From: Roseovarius pelagicus
GTDB lineage: Bacteria > Pseudomonadota > Alphaproteobacteria > Rhodobacterales > Rhodobacteraceae
Assembly: GCF_025639885.1 (NCBI RefSeq)
Contig: NZ_CP106738.1
Coordinates: 1,488,001-1,552,000 of the forward strand
Length of the DNA: 64,000 nt
Direction: 5' to 3'
The notes beneath the pieces were generated by a model. It saw only the letters and a list, made by a program, of their open reading frames with translations, did not search any database and was not told the origin of the DNA. The translations under genes were made by a program, and so were the position numbers. This document shows positions 8,985 through 17,998 of the stretch, one piece after another; the stretch's first letter is position 1; every line of letters begins with the position of its first letter.

Positions 8985-9604
8985 TGCGCTTGCGTGTCCT
9001 GCCACTGATGGTGGCGGCAACATTGTTTGCCGCGCCATTGCATGCTCAGTCCATGTCGCGCGTGGCCGAGATCTGCAGCGACCCGATGACCACCGGCCCG
9101 CAAAAGGGCATCGTGCTAGAGGCAGACGGCTGGACCAAGCAACCCAAGAGCAGCCTGCCCGCCGTCACCGCCATCGCCAACGCCCATATTGCCAGCTTTA
9201 CAGCCGGGATGAAGGACTGGACCAACCGCTACGCGGCCATCCCGCAACTGGCAGGCAATTTCACCACCATGATCGACGCCGGTGATGTCGCACTCTGGAC
9301 CAAGGGCGATGCCTTCCTCGCTGTCTCGATCCAGCAGACACCAGAAGGCACAGAACATCTGGCCTGCTACTTTGCTGGCCCGGAAAATCCCGAAACGCCA
9401 GAGGTCATGGCACGCTATGGCACCCCCGAGGAATTCCCCGAACAGGGCCTGACGGCCATACGCTTTGACGAAACCGCCATGGTGATGGACCCAGAGCGCA
9501 ACTACCAGATGTACAGTTTTTTCAGCCGTCACAAGGTGCATCCCGATTTTGCCACCCCCGACGGCTACCGTCTGGAACGGATCGAGAAGCCAAAATCAGA
9601 ATAG
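8984..9604 (+). CDS. Secreted protein of unknown function between sucD and sucA
   Basis: A 206-residue protein with a Sec signal peptide (cleaved near PLHAQ, about residue 18). The mature part contains two cysteines and no domain I can name. The ATG at 8984 shares one base with the sucD stop (TGATG), so translation is likely coupled; GTG at 8981 is an alternative start one codon earlier. Its place inside the operon suggests co-expression with the TCA genes, but nothing in the sequence ties it to the pathway. Confidence 0.75.
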   Translation: MRLRVLPLMVAATLFAAPLHAQSMSRVAEICSDPMTTGPQKGIVLEADGWTKQPKSSLPAVTAIANAHIASFTAGMKDWTNRYAAIPQLAGNFTTMIDAGDVALWTKGDAFLAVSIQQTPEGTEHLACYFAGPENPETPEVMARYGTPEEFPEQGLTAIRFDETAMVMDPERNYQMYSFFSRHKVHPDFATPDGYRLERIEKPKSE

Positions 9605-9634
9605 GACCGCAACACGCGCAGAAAGGACAGCATC

Positions 9635-10186
9635 ATGGGATTTAGCGAAGCCGTCAAAACCTGCCTTGGCAAATACGTCACCTTTTCCGGACGCGCCCGG
9701 CGCTCGGAATACTGGTGGTTCATGCTCTTTGCTTTCGGTGTGATGCTGATCGCCGGGCTGATTGATGCGGCACTCTTTGGCACGGGCAACCCACCGTTGG
9801 ACCCGCCCACGCGCATTTTTCAACCGCTGGCACAACTTGCCCTGCTGCTGCCCATCCTTGCGGCCGGCTGGCGGCGTATGCATGACAGTGGACGGCCCGG
9901 CTGGCTGCTGCTTTTGCCACTTATTGCGGGATTGGTGACCGGCCTGCTCTTCTTTGGTGGCGTGATGAGTTCGATGACCTTCGATGCCTCAGGCATGCCC
10001 ACGGGTGTCGATGGCGGCATGGCCTTCGGAATTGGCATGATCGGCGCGGCCTTCAGCGGATTCGTCCAGATCATCCTCGCGATTGTCATGATCTGGTGGC
10101 TCACCCGCCCGACCCAACCTGACGCAAACGAATATGGCCCAGTGCCCGATGGCATTGCCCCGCCCCCATCCACCAGCGCCCAGTAG
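9635..10186 (+). CDS. DUF805-family membrane protein
   Basis: A 183-residue inner-membrane protein of the DUF805 family. The N-terminal signature (YVTFSGRARRSEYWWF) is typical, followed by about four hydrophobic segments and the family motif AGWRRMHDSGRPGW. Family function is not established. AAAGGA sits seven bases before the ATG. The gene ends 12 bp before sucA, so it lies within the operon. Confidence 0.9.
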   Translation: MGFSEAVKTCLGKYVTFSGRARRSEYWWFMLFAFGVMLIAGLIDAALFGTGNPPLDPPTRIFQPLAQLALLLPILAAGWRRMHDSGRPGWLLLLPLIAGLVTGLLFFGGVMSSMTFDASGMPTGVDGGMAFGIGMIGAAFSGFVQIILAIVMIWWLTRPTQPDANEYGPVPDGIAPPPSTSAQ

Positions 10187-10198
10187 AAAGGTGCCCTA

Positions 10199-13159
10199 AT
10201 GACCGACCAATCGCCCAATGACGTGTTTCACGCCTCCAGCTTCATGCAGGGGCATAACGCCGAATACCTCGAACAGCTTTATGCGCGCTATGCCAATGAT
10301 CCCGGCGCGGTAGACGAGGCATGGCAGGCGTTCTTCTCGCAGCTCGGCGATGGTGAGGTTGAGGTCAAGAACGAGGCGACCGGCCCCTCTTGGGCCCGCA
10401 ATGACTGGCCCCCCGTGCCCAATGACGATCTGACTGCCGCGCTAACCGGCGAATGGCCGGACGAGCCGAGCCCGCGTGACGTCGGTAAGAAAATCGCCGG
10501 TAAGGCACAGGAAAAAGGCGTCGAAGTCAGCGACGAGGTGATCCAGCGCGCGGTTCTCGATTCCGTGCGCGCGCTGATGCTGATCCGCGCCTACCGCATC
10601 CGTGGTCACCTGATTGCCGATCTCGATCCACTCGGTCTGCGTGATCAGCCTTTCCGCCCCGAGCTTGATCCGAAATCCTACGGCTTCACCAGTCAGGACA
10701 TGGACCGCCCGATCTTTATCGACAATGTACTCGGCCTCCAGATCGCCTCGGTGCGTGAAATCCTCGACATCGTGCGTCGCACCTATTGCGGCACGTTCGC
10801 GTTGCAATACATGCATATCTCCGACCCGGATGAGGCCAATTGGCTCAAAGAACGCATCGAAGGGTATGGCAAGGAAATCTCCTTTACCCGCGAAGGACGC
10901 AAAGCGATCCTGAAAAAGATGGTCGAGGCCGAAGGGATCGAAAAATACCTGCACGTCAAATACATGGGCACCAAGCGTTTCGGCCTTGATGGCGGTGAAA
11001 GCCTGATCCCGGCGATGGAACAGGTGATCAAGCGCGGCGGTCAACTGGGCGTGCGCGACATCATCATCGGCATGCCCCACCGTGGCCGCCTGTCCGTGCT
11101 GGCCAACGTGATGGGCAAACCCTATCGCGCGATCTTCAACGAATTTCAGGGTGGCAGCTTCAAGCCCGAGGATGTGGATGGCTCGGGCGATGTAAAATAT
11201 CACCTCGGCGCGTCCTCTGACCGTGAATTTGACGGTAACTCGGTCCACCTGTCGCTGACCGCCAACCCCAGCCACCTGGAGGCGGTCAACCCCGTCGTTC
11301 TGGGCAAGGCGCGCGCCAAGCAGGACCAGCTCAACGATGAGGACCGCACCAAGGTGCTGCCCGTGCTACTGCATGGTGACGCGGCCTTTGCCGGTCAGGG
11401 CGTCGTGGCTGAATGCTTTGGCCTCAGTGGCCTCAAAGGGCATAAAACCGGCGGCACGATGCACATTGTGGTGAACAACCAGATCGGCTTTACCACCGCG
11501 CCGCACTTCTCGCGCTCCTCGCCCTATCCCACCGATATCGCCCTGATGGTCGAAGCGCCGATCTTCCACGTCAATGGCGACGATCCCGAGGCGGTGGTGC
11601 ATGCCGCCAAGGTCGCGACGGAATTCCGCCAGAAATTCCACAAGGACGTGGTGATTGATATCATCTGCTACCGTCGGTTTGGCCATAACGAGGGCGACGA
11701 GCCCATGTTCACCAATCCGATCATGTACAAGAAAATCAAGAAGCAGAAGACCACGCTCAGCCTCTATACCGAGCGACTGGTCAAGGATGGCCTGATCCCC
11801 GAGGGCGAAGTCGACGACATGAAAGCGTCGTTTCAGTCCTATCTGGCCGATGAATTCGAGGCTGGCACCAACTACAAACCGAACAAGGCCGACTGGCTGG
11901 ACGGCAAATGGTCCCATCTCGACCACAAGGAAGACGACTATCAGCGCGGCTCGACCGCGATCAAGGAAGAAACTTTTGCCGAAATCGGTCGTGCGCTCAG
12001 CACACCGCCAGCGGACTTCCCACTGCACAAGACCGTCAGCCGCCTGCTGGAAAGCAAGGCCACGATGTTCGAAACCGGAGAGGGCTTTGACTGGGCCACC
12101 GGCGAGGCGTTGGCCTTTGGCTCCCTTCTGACCGAGGGCTTTGGCGTGCGCCTGTCGGGTCAGGACGCCACGCGCGGCACATTCAGCCAGCGTCATTCCG
12201 GCCTGATCAATCAGGACACCGAAGAACGCTACTATCCGCTCAACAACATCCGCGAGGGTCAGGCCGGGTACGAGGTCATCGACTCGATGCTCAGCGAATA
12301 CGCCGTTCTGGGGTTCGAATATGGCTATACGCTGGCCGAGCCGAACGCTCTGACCCTGTGGGAGGCGCAGTTTGGCGATTTCGCCAACGGCGCGCAGATC
12401 ATGTTCGATCAGTTCATCTCTTCGGGCGAAAGCAAATGGCTGCGCATGTCCGGCCTCGTCTGCCTGCTGCCCCACGGGTACGAGGGCCAAGGCCCCGAAC
12501 ACTCGTCGGCCCGGCTGGAACGGTTCCTGACCATGTGCGGACAGGACAACTGGATCGTCGCCAACTGCACCACGCCAGCGAACTACTTCCACATCCTGCG
12601 CCGCCAGTTGCACCGTACCTTCCGCAAGCCGCTGATCCTGATGACCCCGAAATCGCTCTTGCGCCACAAGATGGCCGTATCCAAGGCTGAAGAATTTACC
12701 ACCGGGTCCAGCTTTCACCGCGTACTGTGGGACGACGCCGAATGGGGCAACTCTGACACCAAGCTGGTCAAGGATGACAAGATCAAGCGCGTGGTCATGT
12801 GTTCAGGCAAGGTCTACTTCGACCTGCTCGCAGAACGCGACGAGCGCGGCATCGACGATGTCTACCTGATGCGGTTCGAACAATTCTATCCCTTCCCCGC
12901 ACAATCCGCGGTCAAGGAACTGGAGCGGTTCACAAACGCCGAAATGGTCTGGTGTCAGGAAGAACCCAAAAATCAGGGACCGTGGTCCTTTATCGAGCCG
13001 AACATCGAATGGGTGCTTGGCCGAATTGGCGCAAAACACACCCGTCCCGAATATGCCGGCCGCCCTGCTGCCGCCTCGCCTGCCACGGGCCTTGCCTCGA
13101 TGCACAAAGCACAACAATCCGCGCTGGTCGACGCCGCGCTGACGATCAAAGGGAAGTAA
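10199..13159 (+). CDS. sucA: 2-oxoglutarate dehydrogenase E1 component
   Basis: Thiamine diphosphate-dependent E1 of the 2-oxoglutarate dehydrogenase complex, which decarboxylates 2-oxoglutarate and transfers the succinyl group to E2 lipoate. It is 986 residues, a normal length. Seen: the N-terminal E1-specific motif (NAEYLEQLYARYANDP, residues 20-35), the GMPHRGRL segment near residue 295, the ThDP-binding region (HGDAAFAGQGVVAE), the FGHNEGDEP motif, and the C-terminal transketolase-like domain (LLPHGYEGQGPEHSSAR). AAAGG precedes the ATG. Its stop is three bases from the odhB start. Confidence 0.98.
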   Translation: MTDQSPNDVFHASSFMQGHNAEYLEQLYARYANDPGAVDEAWQAFFSQLGDGEVEVKNEATGPSWARNDWPPVPNDDLTAALTGEWPDEPSPRDVGKKIAGKAQEKGVEVSDEVIQRAVLDSVRALMLIRAYRIRGHLIADLDPLGLRDQPFRPELDPKSYGFTSQDMDRPIFIDNVLGLQIASVREILDIVRRTYCGTFALQYMHISDPDEANWLKERIEGYGKEISFTREGRKAILKKMVEAEGIEKYLHVKYMGTKRFGLDGGESLIPAMEQVIKRGGQLGVRDIIIGMPHRGRLSVLANVMGKPYRAIFNEFQGGSFKPEDVDGSGDVKYHLGASSDREFDGNSVHLSLTANPSHLEAVNPVVLGKARAKQDQLNDEDRTKVLPVLLHGDAAFAGQGVVAECFGLSGLKGHKTGGTMHIVVNNQIGFTTAPHFSRSSPYPTDIALMVEAPIFHVNGDDPEAVVHAAKVATEFRQKFHKDVVIDIICYRRFGHNEGDEPMFTNPIMYKKIKKQKTTLSLYTERLVKDGLIPEGEVDDMKASFQSYLADEFEAGTNYKPNKADWLDGKWSHLDHKEDDYQRGSTAIKEETFAEIGRALSTPPADFPLHKTVSRLLESKATMFETGEGFDWATGEALAFGSLLTEGFGVRLSGQDATRGTFSQRHSGLINQDTEERYYPLNNIREGQAGYEVIDSMLSEYAVLGFEYGYTLAEPNALTLWEAQFGDFANGAQIMFDQFISSGESKWLRMSGLVCLLPHGYEGQGPEHSSARLERFLTMCGQDNWIVANCTTPANYFHILRRQLHRTFRKPLILMTPKSLLRHKMAVSKAEEFTTGSSFHRVLWDDAEWGNSDTKLVKDDKIKRVVMCSGKVYFDLLAERDERGIDDVYLMRFEQFYPFPAQSAVKELERFTNAEMVWCQEEPKNQGPWSFIEPNIEWVLGRIGAKHTRPEYAGRPAAASPATGLASMHKAQQSALVDAALTIKGK

Positions 13160-13162
13160 ATC

Positions 13163-14731
13163 ATGTCCACCGAAGTCCGCGTACCCACTCTGGGCGAATC
13201 CGTTACCGAGGCCACCGTCGCGACCTGGTTCAAGAAACCCGGCGATGCCGTTCAGGCCGACGAAATGCTCTGCGAACTGGAAACCGACAAGGTCACAGTC
13301 GAGGTGCCCGCCCCTGCCGCCGGCACGATGGGCGAAATCGTCGCCGCCGAGGGCGAAACCGTCGGCGTCAATGCCCTGCTCGCCACCATCTCCGAAGGCG
13401 AAAGTGCAGGCAGCAGCGAGCCCAAATCGGACGACAGCGCGAAGAAACCGGACGCGGCCCCAGCTAAACCCGGCGGCGGCGACAGCAGCAGCGGCAATGT
13501 CGATGTCATGGTCCCCACTCTGGGCGAGAGCGTGACAGAGGCCACCGTCAGCACATGGTTCAAGAAAGTCGGCGATGACGTTTCTCAGGACGAAATGCTG
13601 TGCGAACTGGAAACCGACAAAGTCTCGGTCGAGGTGCCCTCGCCTGCCGCCGGAACTCTGACCGAGATCCTCGCCGCTGAAGGCGACACAGTGCAGGCCA
13701 ATGGCAAACTGGCCGTGCTGTCTGGCTCCGCCGATGGATCAGTCGAGCCGTCCAAGCGTCCTATATCCGACGGCAGCGCCGAGGACGCGCCCAAATCCGG
13801 CGACGACTCCGGCACATCGCGCAAGGGCGAAGATGCCCCCGCCGCCAAGAAAGCGATGGCAGAGGCCGGGCTTAGCCCCGATCAGGTCAAGGGCACCGGC
13901 AAGGATGGCCGCATCATGAAGGACGACGTGGCCCGCGCGATCGCCGCCGGGACTTCTGCCTCGTCCGCGACCACCTCAGCCTCCGCCGCGCCGGCCCCGG
14001 CCCCACGCGCGCCCAGCTCCGCTGACGACGCCGCCCGCGAGGAACGGGTCAAGATGACCCGCCTGCGCCAGACCATCGCGCGCCGCCTGAAGGAAAGCCA
14101 GAACACCGCCGCCATGCTGACCACCTATAACGAGGTCGACATGACCGAGGTGATGGCGCTGCGTAATCAGTACAAGGAAGAGTTTGCCAAGAAACATGGC
14201 GTGAAACTCGGCTTCATGTCCTTCTTCACCAAGGCCTGCTGCCATGCGCTGAAAGAGGTGCCAGAGGTCAACGCCGAGATCGACGGTACCGATGTTGTCT
14301 ATAAAAACTTCGTGCATATGGGCATCGCGGCAGGCACCCCCACCGGCCTCGTTGTGCCGGTCATCCGCGACGCCGACGCGATGAGCTTTGCCGAGATCGA
14401 AAAGGCCATCGCCGAAAAAGGCGCGCGCGCCCGTGATGGTAAGCTGAGCATGGCCGAAATGCAGGGCGGCACCTTCACCATCTCGAATGGCGGCGTCTAC
14501 GGTTCGCTGATGTCCTCCCCCATCCTGAACCCACCGCAATCCGGCATTCTGGGCATGCACAAGATTCAGGACCGCCCCATGGCCATCGGCGGAGAGGTCA
14601 AAATCCGCCCGATGATGTATCTGGCCCTCAGCTATGACCACCGGATCGTCGACGGCAAGGGCGCGGTGACCTTCCTGGTGCGGGTCAAGGACGCGCTGGA
14701 AGATCCCCGCCGGTTGCTGATGGATTTATGA
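13163..14731 (+). CDS. odhB: 2-oxoglutarate dehydrogenase E2 (dihydrolipoamide succinyltransferase), two lipoyl domains
   Basis: E2 core of the 2-oxoglutarate dehydrogenase complex. It has 522 residues, about 100 more than single-lipoyl E2o proteins. Two lipoyl domains are present, at about residues 4-77 and 114-187, each with an ETDK lipoylation motif ([12 protein letters not shown] and [12 protein letters not shown]). Ala/Pro/Ser-rich linkers follow. The peripheral subunit-binding domain (about 235-270) contains [13 protein letters not shown]. The catalytic acyltransferase domain ends with the active-site motif DHRIVDG. Three bases separate it from sucA. A REP-like palindrome starts five bases after its stop. 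Confidence 0.97.
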   Translation: MSTEVRVPTLGESVTEATVATWFKKPGDAVQADEMLCELETDKVTVEVPAPAAGTMGEIVAAEGETVGVNALLATISEGESAGSSEPKSDDSAKKPDAAPAKPGGGDSSSGNVDVMVPTLGESVTEATVSTWFKKVGDDVSQDEMLCELETDKVSVEVPSPAAGTLTEILAAEGDTVQANGKLAVLSGSADGSVEPSKRPISDGSAEDAPKSGDDSGTSRKGEDAPAAKKAMAEAGLSPDQVKGTGKDGRIMKDDVARAIAAGTSASSATTSASAAPAPAPRAPSSADDAAREERVKMTRLRQTIARRLKESQNTAAMLTTYNEVDMTEVMALRNQYKEEFAKKHGVKLGFMSFFTKACCHALKEVPEVNAEIDGTDVVYKNFVHMGIAAGTPTGLVVPVIRDADAMSFAEIEKAIAEKGARARDGKLSMAEMQGGTFTISNGGVYGSLMSSPILNPPQSGILGMHKIQDRPMAIGGEVKIRPMMYLALSYDHRIVDGKGAVTFLVRVKDALEDPRRLLMDL

Positions 14732-14736
14732 GCGGT

Positions 14737-14789
14737 GCCGGGCTGAAGCCCGGCCTACCCAACCTGTAGGGCGGGCTTCAGCCCGCCTT
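14737..14789. repeat. REP-like palindromic element, copy 1
   Basis: Two hairpins point at each other. The first is GCCGGGCTGAAGCCCGGC (14737-14754); the second is GCGGGCTTCAGCCCGC (14771-14786). The facing inner ends are CTAC and GTAG. A near-identical element occurs at 27654-27710. It lies between the odhB stop and the next gene's ribosome site. Confidence 0.85.
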
Positions 14790-14806
14790 CAAACAGAGAG
14801 GTCAAA

Positions 14807-15025
14807 ATGAAAGCGCAGGAATTAAGTGCTGAGTATGGGCGGCGCTATCATGGCGCAACTGATGGCGCGACGGTCGTCACGATCGATCTGGTCGGAATCG
14901 AATATGCAGACGCGCTGCAAGGGCACAATCTCAAGGAAATTTGTGCCGGTGCCGATGTACCCACATCGTACGGCACCGAGATTCGAAAAGGCATGCGTCT
15001 AGCCGAGTTCGTAAATCTGAAATGA
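14807..15025 (+). CDS. Small cytoplasmic protein of unknown function
   Basis: A 72-residue soluble protein without signal or membrane segment. AGAGAGG lies five bases before the ATG, a strong ribosome site. It contains one cysteine and no recognisable motif. The stop overlaps the next gene (ATGA), which supports it as a real coding region despite its size. It follows odhB and REP copy 1 in the TCA gene run. Confidence 0.62.
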   Translation: MKAQELSAEYGRRYHGATDGATVVTIDLVGIEYADALQGHNLKEICAGADVPTSYGTEIRKGMRLAEFVNLK

Positions 15026-15432
15026 CCCCGGAACTCACCGTTCTCACTCTCGCCGCGTTGCTTCAGGTCATCCAGTTCGTCCTGATGTCCGTCCCCGCCA
15101 ATCTTGAACTTGGCCCCGGCAAGACGACGTCGCCCCGTGACCCGGACCGCTTGGGCAAACCACTGGCCGAACAGGTCAGCCCCCGCACCGGTCGGCTGTT
15201 CCGCGCGTTTGCGAACCATTTCGAGGGACTGATCCTCTTTACCATCGCCTGCACCGTGATCACACTCAGCGACCAGTCCACACCCTTCACCGCCGCCTGT
15301 GCATGGACCTACCTCGCGGCGCGCATCCTTTATGTACCGGCCTATGCCTTCGGCCTCTCGCCGTGGCGCTCCTATATCTGGCTGATAGGCTTCGGTGCCA
15401 CCACCCTGATGCTGATCGCCGCCCTTCTCTGA
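15022..15432 (+). CDS. MAPEG-family integral membrane protein
   Basis: A 136-residue protein with four predicted membrane helices. The motif region FRAFANHFEGLILF, near residues 60-75, and the following arrangement of helices match the MAPEG family (membrane-associated proteins in eicosanoid and glutathione metabolism). Bacterial members include glutathione transferase-like proteins of unknown physiological substrate. The start ATG overlaps the previous stop. It sits between odhB and lpd; no functional link to the dehydrogenase complex is known. Confidence 0.88.
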   Translation: MTPELTVLTLAALLQVIQFVLMSVPANLELGPGKTTSPRDPDRLGKPLAEQVSPRTGRLFRAFANHFEGLILFTIACTVITLSDQSTPFTAACAWTYLAARILYVPAYAFGLSPWRSYIWLIGFGATTLMLIAALL

Positions 15433-15539
15433 TCCTTTCATCTTTCCAGAAATACCCGAATGCCCCGCCACAGGCGCAAAGCCCCGCCATCCGGTTGACC
15501 CCGGCCCCAAATCAGGGTCAGCTTGACCTAACCACACCG

Positions 15540-15583
15540 CACCGACGCGGTACCGATGTAATACCGACGTGATACCGACGTCC
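15540..15583 (+). repeat. Four tandem 11-bp repeats upstream of lpd
   Basis: Four imperfect 11-base units occur in a row: CACCGACGCGG, TACCGATGTAA, TACCGACGTGA, TACCGACGTCC. The shared core is (T/C)ACCGA(C/T)G. The array ends 22 bp before the lpd ATG and overlaps the region where a promoter or the mRNA leader would lie. The 11-bp period places each core on the same face of the helix. Confidence 0.65.
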
Positions 15584-15605
15584 CAAAACCAGAGGATTTC
15601 CCAAA

Positions 15606-16994
15606 ATGGCTTCCTATGATGTGATCATTATCGGCGCAGGCCCCGGCGGCTATGTCGCCGCCATCCGCTGTGCCCAGCTGGGCCTGAAAACCGCCTGCGT
15701 CGAAGGACGCGAAACACTGGGCGGCACCTGCCTGAACGTGGGCTGCATCCCGTCCAAGGCCCTGCTGCACGCCACGCATATGCTGCACGAAGCCGAGCAT
15801 AACTTCACCAAGATGGGCCTAAAGGGCAAAAGCCCTTCGGTCGACTGGAAACAGATGATTTCCTACAAGGAAGACGTGATCGGCCAGAACACCAAGGGCA
15901 TTGAATTTTTGTTCAAAAAGAACAAGATAGACTGGCTCAAGGGCTGGGGGTCCATCCCCGAGGCAGGCAAGGTCAAAGTCGGCGACGAGGTCCACGAGAC
16001 CAAAAATATCATCATCGCCACCGGCTCTGAATCCAGCAGCCTGCCCGGCGTTGAGATTGACGAAAAAGTGGTCGTCACCTCCACCGGCGCGCTGGAACTG
16101 GGCAAGGTGCCAAAGAAGATGGTGGTAATCGGCGCGGGCGTGATCGGTTTGGAAATGGGCAGCGTCTATGCCCGGCTCGGGACAGAGGTCACAGTGGTCG
16201 AATTCCTCGACGCGATCACCCCCGGCATGGACGCTGAAGTACAAAAAACCCTTCAGAGAATGCTGAAAAAACAGGGCCTTACCTTCATCATGGGCGCGGC
16301 TGTGCAAAAGACAGAAGCCACCAAGACCAAGGCCAAAGTGCATTACAAACTGCGCAAGGACGATAGCGAACATGTGCTGGATGCTGATGTCGTTCTGGTG
16401 GCGACAGGCCGCAAACCCTACACCGACGGGCTGGGCCTCGACGCGCTTGGGATCGATCTGAGCAAACGTGGTCAGATCCCCGTGGACAAGCATTGGCAGA
16501 CATCGACCAAAGGCATTTACGCCATCGGTGACGCCATCGACGGTCCAATGCTGGCCCACAAGGCCGAAGACGAAGGCATGGCCTGTGCCGAAGTGCTGGC
16601 AGGCAACCATGGCCACGTCAATTACGGCGTCATTCCGGGCGTGATCTATACCCACCCCGAGGTTGCCAGCGTCGGCAAGACCGAAGCCGATCTGAAGGAC
16701 GAAGGCGTCGCCTATAAGGTCGGTAAATTCAGCTTCATGGGCAACGCCCGCGCCAAGGCTGTCTTTGCCGGTGAAGGCTTCGTCAAGTTGCTGGCCGACA
16801 AGGAAACCGACCGCATTCTGGGCTGTCACATCATTGGCCCCGCAGCGGGTGATCTGATCCACGAAGTTTGCGTTGCGATGGAATTCGGCGCCTCTGCCGA
16901 GGATCTGGCCCTGACCTGCCACGCTCATCCGACCTATTCCGAGGCGGTGCGCGAGGCGGCGCTGGCCTGCGGGGATGGTCCGATCCACGCCTGA
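15606..16994 (+). CDS. lpd: Dihydrolipoyl dehydrogenase (E3)
   Basis: FAD- and NAD-dependent E3 that reoxidises dihydrolipoamide in the 2-oxoglutarate (and other 2-oxo acid) dehydrogenase complexes. It has 462 residues, normal length. Seen: FAD-binding [14 protein letters not shown] at residues 8-21, the redox disulfide motif [13 protein letters not shown] (Cys about residues 41 and 46), a second Rossmann motif [20 protein letters not shown], the FAD-binding GD motif [20 protein letters not shown], and the C-terminal catalytic [16 protein letters not shown] lies nine bases before the ATG. It is the last gene of the TCA block. Confidence 0.97.
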   Translation: MASYDVIIIGAGPGGYVAAIRCAQLGLKTACVEGRETLGGTCLNVGCIPSKALLHATHMLHEAEHNFTKMGLKGKSPSVDWKQMISYKEDVIGQNTKGIEFLFKKNKIDWLKGWGSIPEAGKVKVGDEVHETKNIIIATGSESSSLPGVEIDEKVVVTSTGALELGKVPKKMVVIGAGVIGLEMGSVYARLGTEVTVVEFLDAITPGMDAEVQKTLQRMLKKQGLTFIMGAAVQKTEATKTKAKVHYKLRKDDSEHVLDADVVLVATGRKPYTDGLGLDALGIDLSKRGQIPVDKHWQTSTKGIYAIGDAIDGPMLAHKAEDEGMACAEVLAGNHGHVNYGVIPGVIYTHPEVASVGKTEADLKDEGVAYKVGKFSFMGNARAKAVFAGEGFVKLLADKETDRILGCHIIGPAAGDLIHEVCVAMEFGASAEDLALTCHAHPTYSEAVREAALACGDGPIHA

Positions 16995-17395
16995 TCCAAG
17001 ACATCCGGAACTGGGTGGTCGGCACAGAGAAACGGTGGCGGCCACCGCACTGGTCAGAACGCAATATTGGTATTTGTTCTCGGAGCACCAAAAGACTGCT
17101 TCAAGATCAAAATGCGTGATGCTGCGCTGCTATGTCGGTTTTTGCTGATATGGTCGAAAACTTGAAAAATGCGACTGTTCTTAGCACATACCTTTCTGAA
17201 ATTTTTGATATGTAGCCACATGCCGATTGTAGTTTCGCCAGTTCATAAGAACCTACTTGCCGAGTAGATGTTCGCTCAAACTAACCTTGCGATTAAGCCC
17301 TATCGGTCAGCCAAACGTGCTGAATGGTTGACGATCAGCAGTCATTGACTCAGGTGCGGCGAAAGCCCTCTTGCAACCCCGCTACGCACTCCAAC
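16995..17395. other. Gene-free stretch of lower GC between lpd and the PPOX gene
   Basis: About 400 bp without a convincing gene. The part from about 17100 to 17330 is clearly more A+T-rich than the flanks. One small perfect hairpin is visible, CGGTGGC-G-GCCACCG at 17033-17047, 39 bp after the lpd stop, without a T-run. No tRNA, terminator with U-tract or insertion-sequence end was recognised. It lies between convergent genes. Confidence 0.5.
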
Positions 17396-17998
17396 TCACC
17401 ACAACGACGATTTCGCCCGCGCGCCCCACGCCGCGTCATACTCCGCGCCGCCAACTTCGCCATTGGTCTGTTCGGCGAGTATCTGCCCCACCGTGGGCAG
17501 GCCCGCGCTGTCGTCGCGGCCCCACAAACCGGCACGCATCGGTGCGCGCGAACATTGTGTATAGACCTCGGAGATCTTGATCACGATAACCGACCGCGGC
17601 AGACGCCCACGGTCATCGAACCGCGCCAGCAGGTCCTTATCCACCGACACCCGCGCCATGCCGTTTACACGCACGACCGTGTTCGACCCCGGCACCATGA
17701 ACATCAATGATACGCGCCCATCCGCTACGATATTGCGCAGGCTGTCCATCCGGTTATTGCCGCGCCAGTCCGGCATTGCCAGCGTCTGCGGGTCAAGCTC
17801 TGTCACCACCGGTCCGTCATCGCCGCGTGGGCTGCCATCCGTGCCGTTCGGGCCGACCGTACTCAGCACGCAAAACCGCGATGCCATGATCCATTGCCGA
17901 TATAGCGGCGTCAGGTGTGGTGCCACTTTGCGCAGGCTGGCCTCGGCCGGTGCGCCATAGATCGCCTCCAGCGCCGCAATATCCTCAACCCATTCCAT
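17396..17998 (-). CDS. Pyridoxamine 5'-phosphate oxidase-family (FMN-binding split barrel) protein
   Basis: A 200-residue protein with a PPOX/FMN split-barrel domain over about residues 30-180. Seen: SRFCVLSTVGPNGTDGSPRGD near the N-terminus and LPDWRGNNRMDSL-like family segments (MPDWRGNNRMDSLRN). It resembles the MSMEG_1061-type FMN-dependent subfamily, whose substrates are unknown; it is not the vitamin B6 enzyme PdxH. The ATG at 17998 lies within the 3' end of plsC, a 14-base overlap, so it is likely the last gene of the ftsE operon. Confidence 0.85.
   Translation of the reverse strand: MEWVEDIAALEAIYGAPAEASLRKVAPHLTPLYRQWIMASRFCVLSTVGPNGTDGSPRGDDGPVVTELDPQTLAMPDWRGNNRMDSLRNIVADGRVSLMFMVPGSNTVVRVNGMARVSVDKDLLARFDDRGRLPRSVIVIKISEVYTQCSRAPMRAGLWGRDDSAGLPTVGQILAEQTNGEVGGAEYDAAWGARAKSSLW

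Noticed and set aside
11366..12718. A 450-codon minus-strand frame inside sucA
   Set aside because: Antisense shadow caused by high GC third positions; no start signal or recognisable domain.
15819..17045. A 408-codon minus-strand frame over lpd
   Set aside because: Antisense to a certain lpd gene with no domain of its own.
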